DNA from: Trichosphaerium sp. ATCC 40318 | Lineage: Eukaryota > Discosea > Flabellinia > Trichosidae | Direction of reading: 5' to 3' | NCBI GenBank assembly: GCA_038496445.1 | Contig: JALMLS010000348.1 | Location: 1-30,818 of the forward strand | DNA: 30,818 nucleotides | Shown here: positions 19,618-29,625 of the stretch, piece by piece | Position numbering within the stretch: position 1 is the stretch's first letter | Layout: each line of letters starts with the position of its first letter | The notes under the pieces: model-generated | The model's input: only the letters and a program-made list of their open reading frames with translations | What the model was told of the DNA's origin: nothing | Databases searched by the model: none | Translations under genes and position numbers: made by a program

Positions 19618-21720
19618 CTATTTATTAGCAGCATCCGGTTTTAACGATGGTCGAACTGACAGGAGATGTCTTACAGGTATTGTATCTCCTCGTTCTTCAA
19701 CAAAGCTTTGAATCAATGTTGAATCTTGGGAGAGGACCCAAGAAGTAAGAGTGTTTCTGATAACAGGGTTACATGCCAATAATCCGTATTCAAGAATCTC
19801 ATTCATTATCTTTATATTTGTTGCACTATGATTAAGGAGATCATTCATCACAAGAGATTGTAAAGAATCTATGCAATATTTATCAGATAACTTTAAGACT
19901 TTAAATAGAGTAGCCAAATCAAGATCATGAGGTATTTCATCAAGGTAGACAAAATGAATAAAAATGTTGATAATCAAAGGGTCTTCATTTAAGGTAATAC
20001 TATCGTTCTTGTCACCACTTGTCCCAAGTTCTTTAGATAGAATAGCACCCTCAAAGAACGAAGACCGACACATAAGTATAGACTACAGGAAAATAAATAT
20101 AAAGGAGATAGAGTGTAGTACAGTAATAACAAACCTTGTGACATTTAATACTGTCTTTTCCAGCAACAATGGTAAAGTCCTGAGTTTCCGATTCGAACAG
20201 CTTTTGAAGGGATTCTAGAAGTGAAGTCTTATCCGACACGCATTCTTTACGCTTGTGTTCGCGTATTGCGCATATGAGAGCGTTATCTGTGTTGCTTTTA
20301 GCATACTGTTCTTGGCTCAATTTAGTCAAGTCTGTTATCAATGTTGACAGCTTTCTTGGAACTATTATTGGTTGGATTGATGTTGCTAACGTTTATCAGT
20401 ATTCATTCAAGATATAGTTTTTACTTACGTGGTGAAATATAAGTTTTCTTGTCTATTTGGACCTCTCTTTTCTCTGGTATTTGTTTTACAAGGTATGGAA
20501 TGAGGTTTGTATTTTGTTCCATCAAAGAAACAAAAAGAACTTTAATAACACCTCTTGGATTTTCTATTCTTGAACATAAAACATCGACCATATACATGCC
20601 ACAATCATAAGCGTTCATTTTTCCTAGTGATAAAAAGCTAATAAGTATATAAAATACAAATAAAAAGGTCAAAAGGATGTTGTACCTTTGTAATCTGGGA
20701 AGAACTCTTTGAATTTTTCTGGATGGTTTTGTATTTCTTGTTCAAAGATGTCAAGCTTTGTCATTACAAGGATAATAGGAGCAGTGATGAAATTTTGATA
20801 CTTTGCAATAGTATTGAGAAACATACAGGAGTCTTCAAAGTCATACGTTGTATGATATACGAAATACAAGTAACTGTTGTTGCAAGTGAGGGAAAAAACT
20901 ACATAATAAGAAAAAAACAAGAAAAAAAAATGACAGCAGGTGAGGATACCTAATGAGAGATACACAAAAAAATATGCAGTCAGCACCATAGAAGCTAAGA
21001 ATTTTGATTTTTTTGCGTTCATGATAGAAACCTACGAAAAAAGAAGTAACAAAAAACAACAATCACAATTCTGCTGTTACCCACCTGAAGTATCTACTAT
21101 TTTATATCTGGTACCATCCACAATGTAGATATCTTCTACAACACCAGTGGTTAACGAATGTAGATTAAGAAGCTGTTCATTGGTCACAAAGAATGCATCA
21201 GCAGATTGACAGCAAACTGAAGCAATGTAACTGAAAGTAAAGAACTCAGCATGGAAAATAACAACAGACTTAACTCACGTTTTTGCATTTGTCTTGAGGG
21301 AGAACGGCATAGATTTAGACGTAATAGATGTAATCATGTTCATGAAAGCTTGGTCTTGTTGCAACCTGGGTCAAAGCCGTTAACCGAAAAATGTTATGAA
21401 ATAAAGAAGAGTACAGTTTCAATGTGTCAATCCGTTGTTGTGTCCAAAACATTTTGTCGGTTCGAGCCATAAAAGAGTTGACAGTATCTTGTGTCGTCTA
21501 ATATTTATGTGTAAGACGTTACGAAGTACTGTAGATATTGTTTACACTCTCCAGACTCGAGAATTCGGGTAATCGGGATACATTCCAAAAAAAACTCTGC
21601 AAAAACCATAAACCACGTCTATTGTACCAATCACTAAGCCTTATTTTACAAAACAATTTAAAATGCATCAATAGTGTTGATTTACCTAAACTCTCTTTGT
21701 AAGCAACAAAAACTGCCCAT
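19618..21720 (-). CDS. G-alpha-like (degenerate GTPase) / BTB fusion protein
   Basis: Ten exons (21686-21720, 21548-21596, 21415-21497, 21279-21365, 21085-21230, 20950-21031, 20686-20873, 20429-20623, 20135-20361, 19618-20082) join in phase to 518 residues. It starts MGSFCC, a myristoyl/palmitoyl-type G-alpha N-terminus. The P-loop position reads FFGMYPDYPNS, without Lys (expected GxGESGKST). Then come a helical region, LTTGVVED (switch I, 111-118), DTSGFYHERKK (131-141, compare DVGGQRSERKK), FFCVSLI, IILVMTKLDIFEQ (NKxD equivalent TKLD, 199-202) and FFPDYKG, all in G-alpha order. The switch I Arg is His109 and the catalytic Gln is Phe135. Residues about 340-450 form a BTB domain (DFTIVAGKDSIKCHK, RSSFFEGAI, FVYLDEIP) with a BACK-like helical tail. 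Inferred role: membrane-tethered, non-hydrolysing cullin-3-type adaptor. Confidence 0.85.
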
Positions 21721-21900
21721 AATACAATAGTACCACTCTTGGATGGTCCTAACGGTTTGTTATTGGTTTGTTTGTATTTTAGCTGTCACTTACCTACTAC
21801 TAACGCTTTTTTGGTACAGGAGTCATGATTTTCTGTTTGAAACGCATTTTTGCGTTTTTGTTTCGACCCTTTGCTTCCCATGCTTTACAACAAATGTTTT

Positions 21901-21980
21901 TGTTTAGCGAAAACTGAAACAATTCAGTTGTTGTTTAGCGAAAACTGAAACAAACGTTTTTGTTTAGCGAAAACTAAACA
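21901..21980. repeat. Three near-identical 20-bp elements upstream of the G-alpha-like/BTB gene
   Basis: TGTTTAGCGAAAACTGAAAC occurs at 21901 and 21932, and with two changes at 21961; spacing is about 30 bp. They lie 180-260 bp upstream of the ATG at 21720 (gene on the minus strand). They could be transcription-factor sites or a small satellite. Confidence 0.6.
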
Positions 21981-22126
21981 ATTCAAAGAAACCTAATTTT
22001 GTTGCACACGTGATTTATCTACCACAGAAGAAATATCAACACGGTTAAATAATTAAAAGAAATCAAAGAGATCTTCAAAATGTGGTAGGAAACTTATGAG
22101 AAAATCCTGATAGTGTCTTTATTTGT

Positions 22127-22560
22127 CTACTGTTTTTTCTGTAGTTCTGGACATAGTTCTTCATAGTAGACCTACACAAAGTTTTAAATTCCGAAATGTT
22201 TGCAACTTTACTGCACATACCCCACGCAAGTGCCTGTTGCCTGAAAGCGCATTACGGCCATGAAGCATCCTAAATTGACATGTTAATTTTTTATCTCAGC
22301 CCATACCAAAAAAAAGACGTACTTGTAGTTATCATAAACAACAAACTCTCCTGGATTTAAATCACAACGATATTGATTTTCTGGATTACGAACAAGTCTA
22401 GTGAACTTGATATAAGCATCATACCATGTCTCAACGACACCCAAAGGCTTCTTCTAAAGAAACTGATAAGAGTCTTATCGATTTATGTGTATCAAACAAG
22501 ATTTTGGTTACCAGTGGTGCCATTGTGAAGTACGAGTATCTAATTTGTTTCAACTCTTCC
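22127..22560 (-). pseudogene. Gamma-butyrobetaine/trimethyllysine dioxygenase, C-terminal fragment
   Basis: Minus-strand exons 22512-about 22560, 22323-22453, 22221-22269 and 22127-22171 join in phase. They give IRYSYFTMAPL, ETWYDAYIKF, LNPGEFVVYDNYKMLHGRNA, SGNRHLRG and YYEELCPEL, a close match to the C-terminus of BBOX1/TMLHE-type 2-oxoglutarate dioxygenases of carnitine synthesis. The second iron-binding His is in MLHGR and the 2-OG-binding Arg follows. The upstream HxD motif is absent: exon 1 of the Rho gene begins at 22619 on the other strand where it should lie. I therefore read this as a 5'-truncated gene. AATAAA lies right after the stop (about 22117-22123 on the minus strand). Confidence 0.7.
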
Positions 22561-22618
22561 CAAATTGAACATGCCATGAAAATTAGCATCAAGTCAAGGC
22601 TAGTATGCTTTAGCCGAA

Positions 22619-23793
22619 ATGAAATCCTTAACAGACAATAAAAGCGACAACGGCGAACTTCCTCGAGTAAAATTAGTAATATTTGGAGATAGTGCTGTTG
22701 GTAAAACAACATTTTACGTGAAAGCTCATTAAATACCTCGTATCTTGCGTCTTCATTCTTTTGAGGGTATGTTACACCGTAAGCTAACTTAGACACAGGT
22801 AAAACAAGCTTACTGAGCAGAATAGCCTTAAGTACGTCCAGAGTATTCAATCACCAGTAAAAACAGTACCAGAGAGGTTTCCGTCGGGTTACACTCCGAC
22901 AGTATTAGAAAATAATGTGTACGCAGAGCATTGAGGCTTTTATCTCAGTTTTTCTTGTCTCACGTGACCTGGCTTTAGTATACATTTGGACACTATGTAA
23001 CATTTTTTTTCTGTCCTTTAGACTTTACTTATTCTCTTAGGATGCATGTCAACACATGTGGACATAAGATAGAACTAGGTTCGTTGCTTTGTTTATAGTA
23101 ACTCATGTTGTACGTTATATAGGCTTGTGGGATACTGCAGGGCCTGAAAAATATGACAGGATTCGATCAGTGAGCTACACCAATGCTTATGTAAGCTATA
23201 GTTAGTTGTGAAGTATCTGTTGTTAATTCTTTGCTTTCTGTAGAGTGTAGCGATAATTGCTTTCAGTCTCGTAAACAGGACTAGTTATGAAAATGTATTG
23301 ACAAAGGTAAGCCACATTGTGCACTTAATTATTGCCACAATTTTTTGTTTAACACAAGAGTAACTAAGCTAATGATCTCGTTTGCGTTGCAAAGTGCTAC
23401 CCTGAACTTAGATATTATCGCCCAAATGTACCTGTTGTATTGGTTGGTACAAAGCTAGACTTAAGGGAGTTGCACTCAATGGATAGAGGCCATAAACGCA
23501 CAGAGAAAGCCATCACAAGAGAAGAAGGAATACATTTAGCAGAAAAAATTGGTGTATGTACTGCCACATTTCCGCCCATTGTTCTAAACTTACTCGCTGT
23601 GATTTAGGCTCATAGTTATGTTGAAGTGAGTTCAAAAACAGGTGACGGGGCAGAAGAATGTATGTTTGCACCTTAGTCTGAATACTAAACTATTTTTGTA
23701 GTACTATGCCAAGTATCAGAAGCTGGTTGGTTATTCAGCCATCACAAGGGAACAACAGAAAATAAATCCGATAAAACATGTGCTGTCATGTGA
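22619..23793 (+). CDS. Rho-family small GTPase with CAAX box
   Basis: Nine exons (22619-22700, 22799-22831, 22867-22918, 23041-23078, 23123-23190, 23244-23306, 23395-23553, 23608-23659, 23702-23793) join in phase to 212 residues. Motifs: P-loop [11 protein letters not shown], switch [10 protein letters not shown], switch [24 protein letters not shown] with a Rho-type insert (GHKRTEKAI), and the SAK-like SSKTGDG. The C-terminus KTCAVM is a prenylation CAAX box; there is little polybasic sequence before it. Gln61 is replaced by Pro, predicting low intrinsic hydrolysis. Rho proteins control actin and polarity at membranes. The exon 2-3 intron is only 35 nt, and intron 1 is flanked by a 10-bp direct repeat. 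Confidence 0.93.
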
Positions 23794-24166
23794 CTAGTCA
23801 CGGGAAGCAACACTTTGTAACTTTTTTTGTAATTTCATGAGAATTTTCGACACTACATTTTTTTATTGAATAAAACACTCCTGTGCGCGATATCCATGTA
23901 AAACTGAGGGCTCTTTTACCTTTCTTTGTGTTTTGACAAAAGCTAAACAGTATATAGCTAAATTTCCTGCCTAACCATACCAGGGCACCAGGCAACAGCG
24001 TGTGATGACATATAAGAAGTAGGAGATTATTATCACGTGATAAACAGAAACCAAAACAAGTTTGATTGTGAATCCAGGTATTAAGTCACTACCACTTCCA
24101 AAACGCGTTAATTACACCTAAAAAGCCTAGCAAGTTCTTTTAGGTTCTGTTTACGCCAATTACAAT
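23794..24166. other. Intergenic region / promoter of the LamG protein gene
   Basis: No gene is seen. TTTTTTATTGAATAAAAC at about 23857-23876 may serve as the 3' end of the Rho gene. The palindrome at 24032-24041 lies 126 bp before the next ATG. Confidence 0.5.
24032..24041. promoter_or_regulatory. Perfect 10-bp E-box palindrome ATCACGTGAT
   Basis: One of five ATCACGTGAT decamers in the window (others at 2573, 3764, 19018 and 30388). Here it lies in a likely promoter. CACGTG is the classic site of bHLH factors such as Cbf1/USF/Myc; which factor binds here is unknown. Confidence 0.4.
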
Positions 24167-26196
24167 ATGGAGGAGAGACAGATTTTAATATTAGTATTGT
24201 TGGCCATGATTACGCTTACGCAGTGTGCGTATAGTTTTGTTTGAAAAAATACTAAATTAGTGTTGTAAAAGAAAGTTCCTCTTACAAACTTTTGCTCTTA
24301 ATTTTATTGTAAGGTACTCCTGCTGGTATGGTAGCTCATTTTGAAAGTGAAGGAAACCAACGTTTTAGTTTCAATGATGGTATACGCGTTGACGGCGAAA
24401 ATTTTAGCAATTACAGCGTAATATCAGTTGGTGCATGGGTAAAATATAGTATTACCTGGTTAGTTCGTACTTTGTCGTCGTTACTCTCGAATAATTTCTG
24501 TGCACTTATTTTTGTTTTTTTTGGCGTTTTGCCCACGTGCTTTTCTTCTTTTTTCGATATCTCTTTATCTGATGTAAGTAGGCCTTGTCCAACCAGTAGT
24601 AATTGTCCATTGTATACTATATTTTCAACAAAGCCTTCGGGAACAGCTGGTAGCTATGGATCCATGATTTATGTTGGAAGCTATAGCCGAACCTCTTACC
24701 CTCGGCAACTCACATTTGAGACCTATGACACAAGTTTCAGAAAGTACCCCAGCAGTTCTTTTAACCCAGCGATTCACCCACAAGTCATGCTACAACAATG
24801 GGTATGGCTTACTCACTTTAAGACGTTTGTAGCTAACCCAATATAATATTAGACGTATGTTTATTTTTCACGTGATTTGAACCAAAATAGAATAAATATA
24901 AAGGCATTGGACGGTACAATAGTGAAAACTGCAACTACCTCCGCCTTTACATTATCTCCATCACAAAGAGTACGTAGCTAACACTTTAATTCCACACCTA
25001 TTAAGTACAAACATAGGAGTACTTTACAATTGGTTGCTTATCTAATCATTTGGACGCTCCTGCGTACGGGTTCTATGTGCGTTCACAAGAGTGCTATAAA
25101 ACGCCTAGATATATTAATGAGCACAATTAGGGTGACATTGACGACGTGGGTATATGGAAAAGGTGCTGTTTGTCTTTTGTTTAATTTAATTAAAGTTTGA
25201 CAGGGAACTATCGGATGATGAGATTATTGAACGAGCAATGAACCCTGATGTGCACTTAGCAGACGAAGATTTGCTTTACTTTTTTGACTTTGAAAAGGAT
25301 TATCAACCCACTATTAATGCGACCATTGTGACTGCGTCCACATTTGGCAACTCTTACGTTCAGCGAGTGGACTCGTACGTTTAGTTGAACGACATAGTTT
25401 CCGTTCTAAATTACATTAGTACGATTCCTGCTCGTCCAACAATTTCTCCAACCATGTTACCTACCTCATCTCCTACAGTTTCTCCTTCCAACTTACCAAC
25501 AAATCCTCCTACCACAGCATTTAATCCTACACCTCAACCTTCTACAGCAGTACCAAGCACACCTTCCGAACCTGTGATACAAATTAACATAGAAGTAAAT
25601 AAAGTCATAGTATTCAATGGAGATTATGTGCTTAGTCCAAACCATACACTCACCTTTCGTAAAGGAGGGCATATGAACATTACAGGTATTTATGAGATAC
25701 AAGTAGACCGGTTTCTTTTCTTTTAACAACTGTAGGCTGCTTTAATCCTTCAGGAAGTCTTATTGTTCACACGGATGACAAGGAAAGTACCGAGCATACT
25801 TTATTTGAGTACTCATGCTTGAATCACACTGATGGCTTCTCAAACATTGAAGTTATTCACAGTGACAGCTGTAAAACATCAGAGTATGAACAAAAGTGGG
25901 CTACATCCAAGTTCTCACTTGTTGTCACTATCAATAACACGTGTTCTCATTGGTGGACATACTTGATCATTGCCATTGTCGTTTTAGTGATACTCTCGAT
26001 AATAATACTAATAGTCGTTGCATACTATGTACCGGTACAGTGTTACAACAAACAAACTACTTGAAGCATATTGTACTAATGTTTTGTATTGAACTAGGCA
26101 TTCAGAAAAAGATTATTTCCTTTCAAAGTGCGAGATGTATTTAATAGAGAAGTGGGGACTGCTAAACATTTTGATGAAACAGAAAATTCTTCGTAG
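24167..26196 (+). CDS. LamG-domain type I membrane protein with Pro/Thr stalk
   Basis: Ten exons (24167-24224, 24314-24458, 24582-24828, 24904-24969, 25017-25076, 25131-25162, 25204-25374, 25420-25685, 25736-26034, 26098-26196) join in phase to 480 residues; the exon 3 donor is the least certain. A signal peptide (MEERQILILVLLAMITLTQC) is followed by a concanavalin-like LamG domain (ISVGAWVKYS, WVWLTHF, LDGTIVKTATTSAF, GDIDDVGIWKRELSDDEI), a Pro/Thr/Ser stalk (TSSPTVSPSNLPTNPPTT), a Cys-containing block (LTFRKGGHMNITG-CFNPSG), a juxtamembrane KFSLVVTINNTCSHWW, one membrane span ending AYYVP, and a basic tail (FRKRLFPFKV). It is a likely surface adhesion or recognition receptor. AATAAA follows at 26225. 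A broken paralogue lies at 14680-15279. Confidence 0.85.
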
Positions 26197-26592
26197 TTAG
26201 CACGTGGTCCTTATTCCATTTAGAAATAAATTTAGAGTTACATCAACCATTTTATTTTATGCTTGAAATTACATAAATAGGCATTTGCTGTACAGCTCCG
26301 CCAAAAAAATAGTGTTGGAGTAGAAGTCAACAGATTACCAGCAAATGAACTGAAATGAACCATACTTTAATGAAATGATTGAAAGCGCTTTGTAGTATAC
26401 AATAGCCAGGTTCTAAAACAATGAGCAAAGTAATACCAACGTGCTTTTTGGGTCATCCTTTTGCTTTATGGTACTCACAAAGATCTCAAATCACTCATTA
26501 TGTGGTTGACAGGGAGTTTTTTAAAGCTGCCTTTGCTTGTTGTCGCCTTGAGAGGGGTGAAGCTACTCCAAGTTCTTGCAAAGGTACACTTC
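26197..26592. other. Intergenic region between convergent genes
   Basis: 3' flanks of the LamG gene (+) and the Ran-like gene (-). The open frame 26421-26684 (+) mostly runs into antisense of Ran exon 5 and has no family signal. CACGTG occurs at 26201. Confidence 0.5.
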
Positions 26593-27469
26593 TCAGATAT
26601 CATCATCTTCTGGAAGTAATGGTACTTTATAAATATTTTCTCGATCAATCTCTAATTGATTTCTTTGTTCTTCTGTTAAAATAATAGCAGGTGGTCCTAG
26701 TGCCATGCCTGTAACTAGTTCAAGCTTATGGTCTCTATAACACGAGTTAGAGATAAGAAAGAAGCTAGAAATAAACTAAAAAAAGTCATACCCAGACAGT
26801 ATTTGAAGAATGCTTATGAATGGTTTCTCGATATTGTAGTTTGCTTTTACTGATGTTTCATAATACGGTATATCTTTTTTTCTGTGGAAAGTTATATAGC
26901 GCGGTTTAACCTAAAGCAAAAGGCCAGTTAGTATCAAGAACATCTCAAAAAAAAAAAACTCAACTATTTCATACTTTTCTTTCTTTGATATCAACTTTGT
27001 TTCCAATCATGACTATTGGTATCTTACCACAAACCCTTATTATATCTTTATACCACATATGTACATGTTTGTATGTCATTCTTGAAGTCACATCGAACAT
27101 AACAATGCCGGCAGCTGCATCAAAACTAAACAAGAAAAACATAAATATTTTTGTTGACAACTAAGACTTACAAATATGAATCTCGTAGTCTATATTGCCC
27201 GGCTGCATCCCACACGTTTAAAACAACTAATCCACGTGTTGTATACCAAGTCATAGGATGCACTTCAACACCTATTGTGGGATAGTATCTTCTGTCAAAC
27301 TCACAACCTTGCAGCCTCCTAACAAGTGAAGTCTTTCCTACACCTCCATCGCCACAAATAACAATCTTGAACTGAGGAATTTTGCTCTAAACAAAAACAA
27401 AGTCAGACACTGATTATTTACTTGTATATGTCTCACAGGAACCGTTGAAAATGCTGGTGTTGTTGCCAT
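26593..27469 (-). CDS. Ran-like nuclear-transport GTPase
   Basis: Five exons (27437-27469, 27172-27386, 26975-27125, 26792-26910, 26593-26734) join in phase to 219 residues, matching Ran's usual length of about 216. Motifs: P-loop [10 protein letters not shown], switch [72 protein letters not shown], and the acidic Ran tail PEDDDI. These are Ran-specific. Switch II reads [11 protein letters not shown] where Ran has WDTAGQEKFGGLRD, so three residues are missing right after the catalytic Gln. Ran carries cargo through nuclear pores and directs spindle assembly. This may be a divergent second Ran rather than the housekeeping copy. Confidence 0.93.
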
Positions 27470-27721
27470 CTATATGTTATGAAGTAACTAAAAAAGCTCT
27501 TTCTGCGCAATTTCTGGTAGAACCTTCTAGAAGCATGTGACTGTTTATATTCACTTAACCATTGCTGTAAATCGTAATTAACGTTGTAACCTTGGTCGTT
27601 AAGAATAGCTTGGCAGTACCAGTGTATCCAGTAGTCATAATCAATCCGTTTTAGCGAGATTCGGTTAAAAGTACGCTTCTTTACATTGAAACAGGCGTAT
27701 AGTCGTCACAACGGTTCTTCG
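27470..27721. promoter_or_regulatory. Divergent promoter region
   Basis: The 252 bp between the ATG of the Ran-like gene (minus) and the ATG of the dioxygenase gene (plus) must hold both promoters. I see no TATA box or other clear motif. Confidence 0.35.
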
Positions 27722-29421
27722 ATGGCGAGTATCAAGGCATACGTTCCCTCCGAACTGTACAACACGCTAGAAGCGAACTTACAAAGATTAGATAATTTCG
27801 CTCGACGAACTGTATGCTGGAGGCACTAAAGCCGTCTCAGAGTTTACTGATAGCGTAATTAAACGTGGATTTGCATTTTTAAGCCTTCAAAAGGAAGAAA
27901 AAACCACAAAATTGGCACAAGACAATATAAACCGTACAGTTACCGCCTGTAACGGTTTCTTCTCAGCAAATGACAATTACAAGCAACACTACTTCTTTCC
28001 TCCTGTATTTGGGTACACGTCGTTGCCTCACAAGGAAGGATTTCGATATTTGACAGGGAGGTAATGTTTGGTTTTTTTTTTTTTGTAAGTTTTTTTGGCT
28101 AAGTTTCTTTTTGCAAGTCATTTCGTCTATGGTATTATGCCGAATCACTTTCAGAATGTGTTAAGTGTATTCTTGGCTATGGAAGAAGTGTTGATTAAAA
28201 TAACTGGTCACGTGGCGAAAGGTAAAAAGTGGTTCTGTGCTTCAACAGATGAGTCTGTTTTTAGCTAATGCTTATACTTGTTTTTAAGACTTATTTGGTG
28301 TTACTGTTAATGAGCTTGGTAAAAAGAAGTCTTTACCTTGTCTTCAAGAAGACGACAAAGAAAAGCACTATGCAATGGTAGATATTGTTAAATATTACAA
28401 TAAAGGCACGTGCCTTCGAAACGAACATAATTGCAGCTACTAACGTTAAAAAAAAGAAATCTTAGATTCAACAAATAAAAAAGTGCCTGAGATGAACTGT
28501 ATGGAGCATTATGATCCAGGTACTGTTTAATTTTATACATTGAGCTAGTTTACCTTAAAGTTGCTGATAGTTCAAGGTCTGTTTTCGTTAAACATTGTTT
28601 CCACTGAACCTGGGCTTCAACTTTTTGATCACAACTCAAACATATGGGTCGATTGTCCGCCTGACACTGCTGTAATATGGTGCGGTAAAGCTGCAGTTGA
28701 AGCTTCAAATGGTCGTATTAAACCTGGTAAACACCGCGTTCTGTACTCGGAAAAACCCAGAATCACTATTTGGCTTGAGGTGCGTTTCAGTATGTTTTTA
28801 TTCATCATGGTATTACTCGTTGCAAATTGCTTCAAACTGATGAAAACCATTACTTCTGTTGGATATTTATACCTGTTGTAGCTTATTACCTCAAACCAAG
28901 TACCACCAGAGACTCATGAGAAAGGTATATTAGCTTTTGATACAAGGAAGAAAGACGAGGTCGCTGATAAGATGATTACTGCTGAAATGTACGATGATTG
29001 GTTTGAAATCGAAAAAGTGACTGGTATTCCGTACGTGTATTGTTTTGTGAACTACAGCGTTGTGTAATTTGATAAAACATAATTTTTACAAGTAATTTAT
29101 GACAGTGTGTTCTCTCGTATACTGTATGATTTATCTTAAAATTTTCTTGCTTTTTTTTTGTTTTTTTTTTCTTAGTCTAACAAAAATAGTTGGTCCAAAC
29201 GCCGTAACAGATGGGTACCAGAAGCCAAAAAAGCTTTTGAAAAACGTACTAATATGAAGGCTGTAACATATAGAGAACATAGAAGAGGAGCAAAAACGAC
29301 TCCAATAGCACAAAATGCTCAGCCAACTAAAATAAATTGTAGCTTAGGATTGAAGAACTTCGGTTGTATTAAAGCATTTTTATTTCCAGTCTGCAAACAA
29401 GAAACAATTGGAACGAGTTAG
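27722..29421 (+). CDS. 2-oxoglutarate/Fe(II)-dependent dioxygenase, isopenicillin-N-synthase-like
   Basis: Eight exons (27722-27742, 27792-28060, 28118-28221, 28289-28405, 28466-28519, 28577-28779, 28882-29030, 29190-29421) join in phase to 382 residues; the first donor (GTTCCC) is weak. N-terminal ISLDELYAGG and EFTDSVIKRGFAFL fit the DIOX_N part of plant/fungal IPNS-like oxygenases. The jelly-roll core has the HxD iron ligands in MNCMEHYDPG, then LQLFDHNSNIWVDCPP, a C-terminal His in GKHRV and the R-x-T/S pair in PRITIWLE. Such enzymes oxidise small molecules using 2-OG and O2; the substrate is unknown. The exon 4-5 intron appears to be GC-AG, with TACTAAC 25 nt before the AG. Two possible last acceptors, 14 nt apart, give different C-termini. 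Confidence 0.75.
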
Positions 29422-29625
29422 TTATAAGACTTCCAGTAACACTTCCGCCTGCCAAAATCCGTTAACGTTAAATTAAATTCTTGATAACTTGTGTGATGTT
29501 ACCAGAAAACTCGGTGAATTTTAGGACTTTTTTAACTGACATTTGGACATTGTTGTGCACTATTCATTGCATCTCAATTCAGTTGGTTTAAAAAAACGTG
29601 ACGAGGAGCTAATAAACTGAAAAAC
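29422..29625. other. Short intergenic gap
   Basis: About 200 bp, AT-rich, with no feature beyond a GTTAACGTTAAATTAAATTC stretch at about 29460. Confidence 0.4.

Noticed and set aside
20723-21472. Several plus-strand open frames (20723-20953, 20940-21128, 21251-21472)
   Set aside because: They are antisense to phase-consistent exons of the G-alpha-like/BTB gene.
22701-22735. Reading straight through the Rho P-loop exon ([10 protein letters not shown] then stop)
   Set aside because: Splicing at 22701-22798 gives the canonical GKTSLL and continues into switch I.
22431-22850. 139-codon minus-strand open frame as one gene
   Set aside because: Only its 3' part matches dioxygenase exons; the rest is antisense to Rho exons 1-2 and their intron.
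26421-26684. 87-codon plus-strand open frame
   Set aside because: Half is antisense to the last Ran exon; there is no motif and it sits between convergent 3' ends.
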